A stretch of DNA of 64,000 nucleotides, taken from contig NZ_JAAKGS010000003.1 in NCBI RefSeq assembly GCF_011043555.1, forward strand, positions 310,001 to 374,000. The letters are read 5' to 3'. A model generated the notes under the pieces. It was not told the origin of the DNA. It did no database searches and saw only the letters and a list, made by a program, of their open reading frames with translations. Made by a program: the position numbers and the translations under genes. Position 1 is the first letter of the stretch. Each line of letters opens with the position of its first letter. This DNA comes from Sphingobacterium sp. SGR-19 (lineage in GTDB: Bacteria > Bacteroidota > Bacteroidia > Sphingobacteriales > Sphingobacteriaceae). Positions 44,853-53,308 of this stretch are shown here, piece by piece.

Positions 44853-46238
44853 TTACCTCCATTCCGGTCGAAACTCCAGTACTTTTTCCGGGAGCGGAAG
44901 CGTATATCTAGCGTCATTCGCAGGCAAAAAATATGTTTCGCCGTTAATGGTCCTACGTTGCTCAATCATTGCGCCTTCCTGATTTAAACGGCGTATGTCA
45001 GTCCACCTGATTCCCCTATAAACCAATTGCTTCCGACGCTCCTCCAGAACAATCTCCAATGCCTCCTGTTCAGATAATCCCTGCAAGTAAGTGTAATCAT
45101 ACTCCTCTGAACATCTTTTTGTCAAGAAAGTCGACAACAGTTCCATACCCTCTTCCACCTTCCCAGACCTTACAAGGCACTCCGCTTTAATCAGATAGAT
45201 TTCATCTATGGCTAAGCCGGCAAAATAATAGGTATTGCCAGAATAGTTGCCTTTAAAGTCAATACCATTTGCCCCTACATTAAAGAATATTTCCTTTCTA
45301 AGATCATGCTCTTTATATAAATTAAATAATCCGGACGGCACTTTCGCGCTCAGTGTCCGGTTTATAGAGTAGAATGATGCTCCTTGCATATTAAAGACCA
45401 TGATAATTTCGGGGTTGTCAAAATTAATCTGCTGAAAAGGGTAAGCTAACGTTTCATCCAACTCATTATAATCTAAAAGCACAGCGTATTCCTCCAGACA
45501 AGTACCCGCGTACTTTTCAGCAGCTCCATAATCCCCCATAACCAAATAAACTCGAGCTAGTAACGCGTTGCATGCAACTTTAGAAGGTCTATTTTTCATT
45601 ACGGGCAATTCCGGCAGCAAACCACTGGCTCGTTGTAAATCGCTTATTATCCTGTCGTACGTATCTTCCACCGACACGCGTTGTATTCGTTCCGAGAAGT
45701 CAGACTCTAATCGCAAAGGTAGCCCCGGAGTCGCCTCCGCTTTCACTTTATCATACGGAGGAGCAAAAATTTGAGCCAATTGATAAAACGCATGTGCTCT
45801 GTGAAAGAGTGCACTACCCATTATGGCATCAAACTGCGTTGAATTAATTTCGCTACGTGTTAAATTCTTCAAACCATCCAACGCCACGTTTGCATAAAAA
45901 ATTGCTTCATACACTCTATCCCAATCATACACCACATCCCCCACATATGGATTAGGACTCCATAAATAATAATTCTGATGTTGTGGTCTCAAACTGCTGA
46001 AATTAGATTCTAAATAATAGTAGTCATCCGAAGAAGCCTCACCTAGATGGGGAACGGGTCCTCGAGCGGCACCACTTCCCATGCCGTTCATTACCTGATC
46101 CCGATCAAGCAAAGCTTGTAATTCTTCCAACGTGGTCGGAACAATATGGCTTTGGTTTGGACTGACGTTCAAGAAGTCATTCCTACTACAAGCGCCCAAC
46201 ACGAGACTAGCGAGAAGGCATATCAACATTTGTTTCAT
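44853..46238 (-). CDS. SusD/RagB family nutrient-binding lipoprotein
   Basis: A 461-residue surface lipoprotein. Lipobox LGAC is in LLASLVLGACSRNDF. The SusD features LQALLDRDQVM, FHRAHAFYQLAQIFAPPY, LLARVYLVMGDYGAAEKYA and RRKQLVYRGIRWTDIRRL are all present. Last gene of the TlpA-like/SusC/SusD operon, 20 bp after susC. Confidence 0.92.
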   Translation of the reverse strand: MKQMLICLLASLVLGACSRNDFLNVSPNQSHIVPTTLEELQALLDRDQVMNGMGSGAARGPVPHLGEASSDDYYYLESNFSSLRPQHQNYYLWSPNPYVGDVVYDWDRVYEAIFYANVALDGLKNLTRSEINSTQFDAIMGSALFHRAHAFYQLAQIFAPPYDKVKAEATPGLPLRLESDFSERIQRVSVEDTYDRIISDLQRASGLLPELPVMKNRPSKVACNALLARVYLVMGDYGAAEKYAGTCLEEYAVLLDYNELDETLAYPFQQINFDNPEIIMVFNMQGASFYSINRTLSAKVPSGLFNLYKEHDLRKEIFFNVGANGIDFKGNYSGNTYYFAGLAIDEIYLIKAECLVRSGKVEEGMELLSTFLTKRCSEEYDYTYLQGLSEQEALEIVLEERRKQLVYRGIRWTDIRRLNQEGAMIEQRRTINGETYFLPANDARYTLPLPEKVLEFRPEWR

Positions 46239-46257
46239 GATAAGTCAATTTAAAAGG

Positions 46258-49200
46258 TTACAAATTTGCCACTATACCAAAAGATAAACTCGGTGCAGGC
46301 TTTACTACATTATTAAAGAATGGATCGACCCCCTTATCATTCTTGCTCCAATGAATGTGTAGGTCTCTACAATACAAGAAGAGCTTCAATGAGTGTAATG
46401 GGCCTTTTTGCAAATTGGTAAACGTATACCCTACATTAATGTCCTCCAAGCGGATATTATCCGCACGATGTATATGTACACTAGCATATCGATAGAAATT
46501 ATCACGGTTGGCGACAGCCGGATAAATCATGCTCGGCACATACGTATGGTTTTCATCGCCTGGCTTTTGCCACCGAAGCGCATAATCACCATGCCCCTGC
46601 CATCCATACATTAAGCCTGCGTTATATACAGTAGGCGTCCGAAAATAATAGCCAAACTTATAACTAACGTTAAAAGAAAGAGAGATATTTCGCCATGAAA
46701 ATGTATTTCTTATTGCTCCATAATGAACAGGCTGAGTAGGGCCGTGGTAATTCATGTCGGAGAGCAATGTCCCGTTATAAATAGCAGTATAATCTCGGCT
46801 CTCCATACCATCCACGATACCTAGCGGAGCACCATCCTGCGCATCTAATCCTGCCCAGTGGAAACTATAGGCACCATATAAGGGCTGACCTATAATGGGC
46901 GAAATTGTATTTAAGTTGATCACGTAAGATCTTCCTATGTTACTTGCCTCCATCAGGTATCGCTTGAGTTGATTCCTAGAGAAGCTGTAAAAAAAATTCG
47001 TTTCCCATAAAAGTTCCCGCGCTATATTTTTAGATTGGATGCTCAAATCAAGCCCTTTAACCTGCATATTTGCCGTATTGGTATAAATGGAGGAAAAGCC
47101 CATGGTGGGGTCGGTAGGGGTTTCTGCGAGCAGATCGACGGCGTCCTTTACGTAATAATCTACCGAACCTGAAAGTCGATGATCGAACAAGGAAAAATCT
47201 AATCCCAGGTTCATCATTTTTACCTTTTCCCATTTTAGATCGCGATTAGGCGGACGCTGGATAATGGCCGTCATATTGGAATGTGTCTGCCCTCCTGCAT
47301 AGATCGCCGCTCTTGTCTGCGCAGAAGCAATCCTCGAAATGTTCCCATTTGCACCATAGCTCGCTCTGAGACTTACTCTTGAAATCCAGTCCCGCTGTAA
47401 AAAAGGTTCTTCGGCGAGATTCCATACCGCACCAAGAGACCATAATGGTGTGCCTTTCATATTCGTTTCCACGCCAAAAAGGTTGGCTTCGTCCTTTCGC
47501 GCGCTTCCCGAAAACACAAATCTCTTCCCCAGTGCATAGCTGGCGTTGGCAAAATAAGAAATAAAATTATCGGTCATCTTAGAGATAAAGTTATTTCCCT
47601 GCGGAACCAACATCTCATAATTGTGTAGCAATGTCGGATAACGATTGAACATATCCACGTTTGCATTGATTGCACTATACCGCTCATTGTAGCCATAATG
47701 AAAGCTACTATGTCCTTTCGTTACCTTTGAACGTATTTCGTAACCCAGAAGTGCGTTCAGACGACTATCCTTGCCCACCGCGGTTTCAAAATTTAATTGT
47801 GCCCGTCCCTGATGGCTATGCATCTGCACATCCGAAAATTGGATGGTTCCCCCTGTCGGAATAGGTGATTGCGCTCTCTGTTGCCCGTAATCAATCTGGG
47901 AGAACATATTACTGATATTCCGTGCCTCAAATGAATCTTCTCCACGGGCTAAAGACGTTTTCACCCAATTTCCCTGAAACTGATATTTTACATCGACCGT
48001 CAACCCCTTCATGATACCCACATTAAGGCCCGAATTGACGATAACATCCCGATCTCGCATTTTATCCGTATGGCGATTTATTTCGTCTACCGGAATAAAA
48101 TCCCAATCCTGCAACAAGCCCCTCCCCACCGTATCCACGAAACCCTGCCGATAGAAACCATAATAGGGCAAGCCGTTTCCTCGTTCGTCGATCAACTTCG
48201 CATACGGACTTAGCCCATCTCCGAAATCCGTTAATAACCCATTGTTACGCCCGTTTTCTTGTGCACGTTCGTTGAACAGGACACCTAGACTTATGTTGGC
48301 TTTTTTGTTAAACCGATAGCTGTTCTGCATACGTATCGAGATTCTTTCAGAGCTCTCTGCAACCAAATTCGACAAGGATCTATCATATCCTGTATTCAGC
48401 GCGTAGTTATAGCCGCCACTATTTCCATTGATTCCAAGATTGTACTGTTGGTCAAGTCTCTGCCGATAAAACGCCCTTTCGATATCCTGTAAAACATTCC
48501 TCTGTTTTAGTTCCTCCAGCCTTTTTTCCTTATCCGATTGATCCGCGATCAAAATCTCTATTACTTCAGGGATCGGAGACCATCGGTCAGCTATTGTAAG
48601 TGCATTTTTCGCTCCATCAAAACGGCCAGATTGGTATAAGAACCGCTCCCATTCTACCATTTCGCTACTGTTCATCAGCGAAACATTTTCCAAATCAGGC
48701 TTTCCACTAGCAGTTACCGTACTATTAAACGTAACGGCGGTCTTTCCTTTGGTTCCTTGTTTGGTTGTGATAACAATAACGCCATTGGCCGCTCTAGCCC
48801 CCCAAATTGAAGCTGCTGCTGCATCCTTCAATATGGTAACACTGGCAATGTCATTCGGATTAATAAGATCGATGCTCCCCTCAAATGGGAAATCGTCCAA
48901 AACGATCAGCGGCGCGGCATCCGCAGTAATAGTACTTCGCCCCCTGATCAGAAACGGATCACTCTCTGACGCATCACCTCTATTGAAAAGCAGTCCAGAG
49001 CTTGTATTCTCCAGCCGGTCGAGTAACGAAGGCGATACCACGCGCGAAAGCACTTCCTCATCAACCACATCGACACTTCCGGTCGAGAGGTCTCGAGAGA
49101 TTTTCTGATAGCCCGTATTTAAAACCTCCACCCCTTCAATCTGAAAAGAAGATGGCGTGAGCAATATGAACTTATCGCCACCGATTAACTTACTACAAGC

Positions 49201-49452
49201 AATCGTCCGTTCTACATAGCCAATATGATTGATACGCAAGCTATCACGTTCATTCGCAACAATAAGGAAACGCCCGGTATGTTCCGTTTTTACACTACTC
49301 CTGCTACCCACCACAGCTATGGTGACATCGGCAAGAGGAATATTTGTAACCGAATCCTTAACTACAGCACGGATGTCGATATCTTGACAACGTGCATATT
49401 TACCTACTGCCATTAGCAAACAGCAGGAAATGATAATTTTCATTCTATTCAT
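46258..49452 (-). CDS. SusC/RagA family TonB-linked receptor (no STN domain)
   Basis: A 1064-residue outer-membrane transporter. The signal peptide ends near KYARC, followed by a carboxypeptidase-like domain (VVKDSVTNIPLADVTIAV), plug (SRVVSPSLLDRLENTSSG, DPFLIRGRSTITADAAPLIV, IASVTILKDAAAASIWGARA, VIVITTKQG) and a barrel ending SFGIVANL. Unlike the receptor at 25570-28968 it has no STN domain, matching the absence of a sigma/FecR pair. The operon must be regulated otherwise, and its upstream region carries the 11-bp arrays. Nine bp from the TlpA-like gene stop. Confidence 0.93.
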   Translation of the reverse strand: MNRMKIIISCCLLMAVGKYARCQDIDIRAVVKDSVTNIPLADVTIAVVGSRSSVKTEHTGRFLIVANERDSLRINHIGYVERTIACSKLIGGDKFILLTPSSFQIEGVEVLNTGYQKISRDLSTGSVDVVDEEVLSRVVSPSLLDRLENTSSGLLFNRGDASESDPFLIRGRSTITADAAPLIVLDDFPFEGSIDLINPNDIASVTILKDAAAASIWGARAANGVIVITTKQGTKGKTAVTFNSTVTASGKPDLENVSLMNSSEMVEWERFLYQSGRFDGAKNALTIADRWSPIPEVIEILIADQSDKEKRLEELKQRNVLQDIERAFYRQRLDQQYNLGINGNSGGYNYALNTGYDRSLSNLVAESSERISIRMQNSYRFNKKANISLGVLFNERAQENGRNNGLLTDFGDGLSPYAKLIDERGNGLPYYGFYRQGFVDTVGRGLLQDWDFIPVDEINRHTDKMRDRDVIVNSGLNVGIMKGLTVDVKYQFQGNWVKTSLARGEDSFEARNISNMFSQIDYGQQRAQSPIPTGGTIQFSDVQMHSHQGRAQLNFETAVGKDSRLNALLGYEIRSKVTKGHSSFHYGYNERYSAINANVDMFNRYPTLLHNYEMLVPQGNNFISKMTDNFISYFANASYALGKRFVFSGSARKDEANLFGVETNMKGTPLWSLGAVWNLAEEPFLQRDWISRVSLRASYGANGNISRIASAQTRAAIYAGGQTHSNMTAIIQRPPNRDLKWEKVKMMNLGLDFSLFDHRLSGSVDYYVKDAVDLLAETPTDPTMGFSSIYTNTANMQVKGLDLSIQSKNIARELLWETNFFYSFSRNQLKRYLMEASNIGRSYVINLNTISPIIGQPLYGAYSFHWAGLDAQDGAPLGIVDGMESRDYTAIYNGTLLSDMNYHGPTQPVHYGAIRNTFSWRNISLSFNVSYKFGYYFRTPTVYNAGLMYGWQGHGDYALRWQKPGDENHTYVPSMIYPAVANRDNFYRYASVHIHRADNIRLEDINVGYTFTNLQKGPLHSLKLFLYCRDLHIHWSKNDKGVDPFFNNVVKPAPSLSFGIVANL

Positions 49453-49460
49453 GCTGTTTA

Positions 49461-50735
49461 TTATTGAGGGTTACTAATAACGAAGTAGTCCAGCTCTTTA
49501 TTCTCAGCCGATATTCCTATTCCAAATTCAGCCAATCGACTTTCGAGTTTTTCCGGTTCAACTTTGAGCGTCTGTACTTCCCGATTATTTTCTACCCATA
49601 TTTGAACGGCGTCATCGGTAGAATTAACATACCGGACGAGATTGCCAGACCATTCCTCGTTATAATTCAGTTGATCTACAAATTTTTGAATCGAAATATA
49701 CTTACCACCCTTCCGAACTGGCATGTCTAGTTGTGTATAATTGGTTCTTATTGATCGCAAGACTTTACAAGACGTATACCTCTTTTCGAACCGGGCGTTG
49801 TAACCGAGATAAAAATTTAAATCAGCGAGCATTTTAAATCGTACCTCATCTTCACTAACGTTCATTGGCGCATAGAATAAATAACAATAAGCATTTTCAA
49901 ATCCTCTCTCTTTTTGATATACGATATGCTCGTCTACTTCTAACATAATTTTGTTAAGAGGGATATTAGCAACATCCTTATAAAGTGACAAAATTGCACG
50001 ATTGAGATAATAATAAAGTCGAGCATTACCCACATTCCGTTTGCCATATCCTCCTGTTCCATCAACATAACCCGTAAAAATAGATTTCATGAAAACGGGC
50101 GCATTGCGTTCGTTTGCATAATTCTCGAAAGGTATATTGAAATCTAGAAATAAGTCATCCTTCTGCTTTAGATTAATTGGTTTATCTGCTAGGACATCCT
50201 GTATTACTTGGCCAAAATTCTCAACAGAACCTGTTACATATCTAATTTTACCATTTACAATCCAAATTTGATGCGGAACATATTTATGCGGGAAATATTC
50301 GCGAGATAATGTATCCTCAAAAACATAGAGTTGCCTGAATTCTCGCTCTTTTACAAAGCCTGCAACTTTTTCTTTCGATTCGTAACTAGTTGCAACCAAA
50401 GCTACTGAGTCTTTATATAATGGTATGATCTTTTCTAATTCCGTAAGTGACTTGATACACGGCCCACACCAAGTCGTCCAAAAATCTAATATAATCAACT
50501 TTTTATCACGGTAATCGTTCAACGTGATCGTATCCTTACCGTCAGGATGGTTTACCACCTGCAATGGCAAACTCCACAAATCCTCCGGTATGGCATCCCC
50601 TATCTGTAAAGGTTTGATTTCGGTTTGCCCTTCGGCAGTCCGCGGTTGTGCGGACTGCGCCCAGGCTGTTGATAGATTAAACAACATGAAACAAAGGAGT
50701 CCATAAAGGAGGACTCCTTTGTTCTTCAAGGCCAT
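49461..50735 (-). CDS. Exported TlpA-like thioredoxin family protein
   Basis: A 424-residue protein. The ATG at 50735 begins a clear signal peptide (LLYGLLCFMLFNLSTAWAQ). The N-terminal thioredoxin fold has FWTTWCGPCIKS (C90/C93), followed by a C-terminal helical part of about 230 residues of unknown role. The frame is open further upstream to 51506, but that part is the non-coding array region. First gene of the operon with susC and susD. A 13-bp stem begins only 12 codon-bases into the message, and a terminator-like stem lies before the start. Confidence 0.88.
   Translation of the reverse strand: MALKNKGVLLYGLLCFMLFNLSTAWAQSAQPRTAEGQTEIKPLQIGDAIPEDLWSLPLQVVNHPDGKDTITLNDYRDKKLIILDFWTTWCGPCIKSLTELEKIIPLYKDSVALVATSYESKEKVAGFVKEREFRQLYVFEDTLSREYFPHKYVPHQIWIVNGKIRYVTGSVENFGQVIQDVLADKPINLKQKDDLFLDFNIPFENYANERNAPVFMKSIFTGYVDGTGGYGKRNVGNARLYYYLNRAILSLYKDVANIPLNKIMLEVDEHIVYQKERGFENAYCYLFYAPMNVSEDEVRFKMLADLNFYLGYNARFEKRYTSCKVLRSIRTNYTQLDMPVRKGGKYISIQKFVDQLNYNEEWSGNLVRYVNSTDDAVQIWVENNREVQTLKVEPEKLESRLAEFGIGISAENKELDYFVISNPQ
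50690..50723 (-). promoter_or_regulatory. 13-bp stem-loop at the start of the TlpA-like gene
   Basis: AACAAAGGAGTCC and GGACTCCTTTGTT form a perfect 13-bp stem with an 8-nt loop, beginning 12 nt after the ATG at 50735 in the mRNA. A stem this strong in the first 15 codons would hinder translation or be opened by a regulator. Confidence 0.6.
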
Positions 50736-50763
50736 CACGGGAAATGATCTCCTTGAAAAACAA

Positions 50764-50790
50764 AGCCATACCGCCATCAATGGTATGGCT
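50764..50790 (-). terminator. Terminator-like hairpin upstream of the TlpA-like gene
   Basis: On the minus strand AGCCATACC / GGTATGGCT forms a 9-bp perfect stem with a 9-nt loop, followed by a T-rich run (TTGTTTTTC). It lies 29 bp before the start codon in the transcript leader, so it may be an attenuator between the arrays and the operon. Confidence 0.6.
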
Positions 50791-50812
50791 CTGCTCGTCA
50801 TTGCCTCTAACC

Positions 50813-50972
50813 CTACCACTCTCCTACTTTTACTGTACCGCTTATCTACGCCAGAGGTACATGTGTTTAGTAGGTCAGTAGTGGATCTCCAGTAGCTTCT
50901 TAGTAGATCTCCAGTACCTTTTCGGTACACTCCCCGTACACTAACGGTACACTCGCGGTACATTAACGGTAG
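50813..50972. repeat. 11-bp-phased CTAC/GTAC to GTAG/GTAC array
   Basis: Cores start at 50813, 50824, 50835, 50846, 50857 (CTAC, CTAC, GTAC, CTAC, GTAC), then after 13 bp at 50870, 50881, 50892, 50903, 50914, 50925, 50936, 50947, 50958, 50969 (GTAG, GTGG, GTAG, GTAG, then GTAC five times, then GTAG). Every step is exactly 11 bp except the 13-bp centre. Sequences between cores vary. The left part is in reverse-complement orientation to the right part. Confidence 0.85.
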
Positions 50973-51082
50973 CTCAGCTATTTTACGCAAAGGTTGCGTA
51001 AATAGTACTACATCCTTACTGCATCTATACTTGATCCTCGCTTTAAGTGTGCCTGAAAAACGGTAAAAAACCAACCTGTTTC

Positions 51083-51298
51083 TTCGGGTGCTGTTCGGGT
51101 GTCCTTCGGGAGCGCTTCGAGTCCGCTTCGGGACTGGTTCGGGACAACTTCGGTATTGCTTCGGGTGAGCTTCGGTTGTTCTTCGGCTGCCACCCGAACA
51201 GCAGTCGAACACTTCCCGAACAGCACCCGAACCAGTGTCGAACAAATCCCGAGGATATTCCGAAGAAACGTCGAACACCTCTCGAACGGTTGCCGAAG
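51083..51298. repeat. 11-bp-phased array: 10 x TTCG then 10 x CGAA
   Basis: TTCG (mostly TTCGG) begins at 51083, 51094, 51105, 51116, 51127, 51138, 51149, 51160, 51171 and 51182. Then, after 13 bp, CGAA begins at 51195, 51206, 51217, 51228, 51239, 51250 (CGAG here), 51261, 51272, 51283 and 51294. Every step is exactly 11 bp. The array is symmetric around about 51190. The bases between cores are not conserved and do not pair well across the dyad. It lies upstream of the TlpA-like/SusC/SusD operon. Confidence 0.9.
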
Positions 51299-51708
51299 CT
51301 ACGTTAAAGGAGTCTACGATCCTACGCGTCTTTAAATTCGTACGTGCTGTCGTATTAATACCAGTTCGGGTAGTGACAATATTTTTGATAGGGTCCTGTA
51401 GAAACACATTTTGATTATGAATGTGTCTGGGTGGATACACAGTTACCTGTGTCGTTCTGTCCGTCTTTACGGGCATGGCAAGCCCATTAGCATAAAATTG
51501 CTGCATGTTTTAATCGGTTTTATGATTAGTAATAAATTGATAGTCAAAAGAACCGACCTCTTCTCCTTCCGAGAAAGGAGCAATATGCGTAAAATCAATT
51601 TGGAGTATTGAAAAGGAAAAGCTAATTTTAAAGTGCTGAGATAAAAATGCTTTTACTGACCAATACAGCCTATGCAATCGATTGTGCATATTTTGTTTTG
51701 GAGGTCGG

Positions 51709-51819
51709 TAAAGCAGAAAACAAAAGGGTGAAATCCGTCCTTCAGGGACGACGGGGCGAAGTAGGCCTCATTGCGTTTGCAGGCGTACCTTGCCCCCTTC
51801 ACCTTTTGCGATCTGCTTA
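51709..51819. ncRNA. Structured 111-bp element, possible RNA
   Basis: An imperfect outer stem joins 51709-51732 (AAGCAG...CAAAAGGGTGAA) and 51798-51819 (TTCACCTTTTGCG...CTGCTT). Inside are a small hairpin CGTCC-TTCAG-GGACG (51736-51750) and a long stem between 51753-51768 and 51781-51796 (GGGGC...GGCCT with AGGC...GCCCC). Together they form a three-way junction. No family recognised; it could be a small RNA or a mobile-element end. Confidence 0.45.
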
Positions 51820-52023
51820 TTGCTTTTTATTCTGGCGCGGCGATAACGTTCTTTATTTGTTGTTTACGGGATTGGTGAAGCGGCACCTCTTGAAGGTGGC
51901 TTTGGGTAGTGGTGTTGTGGTTTAAAATCGTTCTTATCATAATCTTCAAGTTATGTAGAACGAGTCCGAATACTGTAGATGTATAGAAAGGCAATGCCTC
52001 ACCGTACTTGCTACAGCATCTGA

Positions 52024-52135
52024 TAACGACCACCACTATAGCTTTCCAGTAAGGCATGCCCTCCCTTAAGGATAAGTGCAAATATAGCACTTTACCATGA
52101 AAGGGCAATTCTTACCGTCTCGAAGGTGGTCGTTA
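52024..52135. repeat. Long-range inverted repeat
   Basis: TAACGACCACC (52024-52034) and GGTGGTCGTTA (52125-52135) are perfect 11-bp inverted copies about 90 bp apart. Between and after them are small hairpins. No gene is supported in 51507-52256; frames there look like chance. Confidence 0.5.
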
Positions 52136-52222
52136 CTCAGACTTCGAGTCTCGTAAATTATTTTGACTGCCCTCCTTGAGGACAGCATAATATCAATTAG
52201 TTAATACAAATATAAATAAAAA

Positions 52223-52240
52223 TACTAGCAATAGCTAGTA
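52223..52240. promoter_or_regulatory. Palindromic operator of the XRE gene
   Basis: TACTAGC-AATA-GCTAGTA, 18 bp, perfect arms, 16 bp before the ATG at 52257. The half-site ACTAGCAATA recurs at 52503-52512, overlapping the next gene's start codon. This fits an autorepressor site. Confidence 0.6.
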
Positions 52241-52256
52241 AAATAAAAATATTTTT

Positions 52257-52499
52257 ATGTCTTTATCAAAATCTCCTTTGGAGTTATACATAATAGAAGC
52301 TGTTAAAAATAAACGTAAAAAGCTGAAAAAGAGTCAAGAAGATATCGCTAAAGTTTTAGGCGTTACAGTTGGATATATTGGACAAATAGAGAGTAAGAAA
52401 CTAAAGAGCATGTATTCGTACAATCAACTTAATGAACTTGCAAAGTACTTCAAGTGCAGTCCGAAGGACTTTATGCCCGAAGAACCCGTTGAAGAATAA
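52257..52499 (+). CDS. XRE family HTH transcriptional regulator
   Basis: An 80-residue single-domain Cro/CI-type protein (KSQEDIAKVLGVTVGYIGQIESKK). It probably represses its own promoter through the TACTAGC/GCTAGTA palindrome. It is the first gene at the left end of the A+T-rich island and may control the following small genes, perhaps the whole island. Confidence 0.88.
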   Translation: MSLSKSPLELYIIEAVKNKRKKLKKSQEDIAKVLGVTVGYIGQIESKKLKSMYSYNQLNELAKYFKCSPKDFMPEEPVEE

Positions 52500-52511
52500 A
52501 TAACTAGCAAT

Positions 52512-52943
52512 ATGAATATTAAGTTGGTCAGCACTTATCATCTCATTATAACACTTTCACTATTTTTTGCTAGCTGCAACACTAATAAAAGTAGTTTTAA
52601 CATGAACACCATATACGTAGAAAAACTGAATGCGCTTGAGGCGTCAATGATCTCCTACATGAAGGAAGCTGAACCTAGTTATGGTCATGATGATGTCAAT
52701 AAATGTGTTGATATATTGAAGGAATACCTTCAAAAAATATCAGAGAGTAAGTCTAAGGTTGAAGGGGAAGAAATTGTCGAGTCGACCGTTATATCCATGA
52801 ATCGCCTCAATGAAAAATGTGATTATGGCTTGATAGAAACTGGCGAAAGAGAGCAAATAGCAGATATTATTATATCTGCAGCTGCTGACAAAGGTTACAC
52901 TACTTTAGAAGAGGATATTACGGAAGAATGGAGAGAATGGTAG
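52512..52943 (+). CDS. Small lipoprotein, unknown family
   Basis: A 143-residue protein with a signal peptide and lipobox (LIITLSLFFASC). The mature part is helical (VEKLNALEASMISYMKEAE) and ends DITEEWREW, a pattern I associate with small Bacteroidota proteins of unknown function (DUF4844-like; not certain). It follows the XRE gene by 12 bp and overlaps the next gene by 16 bp, so the three are co-transcribed. Confidence 0.7.
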   Translation: MNIKLVSTYHLIITLSLFFASCNTNKSSFNMNTIYVEKLNALEASMISYMKEAEPSYGHDDVNKCVDILKEYLQKISESKSKVEGEEIVESTVISMNRLNEKCDYGLIETGEREQIADIIISAAADKGYTTLEEDITEEWREW

Positions 52944-53155
52944 AATGTGAAAAAACTGACTCGGGCGGGAATACCTTCGAAGTAATACAAGCTAAGAGGG
53001 AAATATGTAAACAACGGCTTACTGACTTATATTTTAACACCAGCGCGCCCGAGCCGTATGAGATGCTGTTAATAGAAAAAGCAATTGGAAAAAATCCGGG
53101 AGAGTTGATGAAAGAGTATGTTGAGAGGTATCCGGCAAAGAAAACGAAAGAGTAA
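52928..53155 (+). CDS. Small hypothetical protein (75 aa)
   Basis: A charged, helical protein (REICKQRLTDLYFNTSAPEPYEMLLIE) overlapping the preceding lipoprotein stop by 16 bp. The true start may be the ATG at 52937. No family recognised. Position suggests a partner of the lipoprotein or XRE protein. Confidence 0.55.
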   Translation: MERMVECEKTDSGGNTFEVIQAKREICKQRLTDLYFNTSAPEPYEMLLIEKAIGKNPGELMKEYVERYPAKKTKE

Positions 53156-53268
53156 AAAACGGAGGTTGCAGGTTTTAACCTCGCTAAGTAAGATAATTAT
53201 TAACCGACAAATTAATATCTGATGAACCAACCAATACCAATGAACCTTAAATCCTGCACTTTTATTTA

Positions 53269-53308
53269 GTAAAAGCTAACGCTTTTACGGGAAGCCGTAG
53301 TGCGGTTT
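53269..53308 (+). other. Two adjacent stem-loops before the 2TM gene
   Basis: GTAAAAGC-TAAC-GCTTTTAC (53269-53288, perfect 8-bp stem) is followed by AAGCCG-TAGTG-CGGTTT (53292-53308). They lie 67 bp before the ATG at 53376, in the 220-bp gap after the small gene. They may form a leader RNA, a terminator or part of a structured RNA. Confidence 0.45.

Noticed and set aside
50813..51298. CRISPR array
   Set aside because: Units are 11 bp with 4-bp cores and there are no long repeats, spacers or cas genes.
51083..51298. One long hairpin across the TTCG/CGAA dyad
   Set aside because: Outside the cores, left and right spacers pair poorly beyond the first unit, so a continuous stem is not supported.
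51047..51307. Plus-strand frame of 86 codons with an 11-residue repeat pattern
   Set aside because: An 11-bp DNA array gives an 11-residue pattern in any open frame; the DNA symmetry explains it without a protein.
50736..51506. N-terminal extension of the TlpA-like gene (frame open to 51506)
   Set aside because: The extension reads through the 11-bp arrays and has no domain; a good signal peptide begins at the ATG at 50735.
51827..52108. Minus-strand 93-codon frame
   Set aside because: Runs through inverted repeats and has no recognisable domain or start context.
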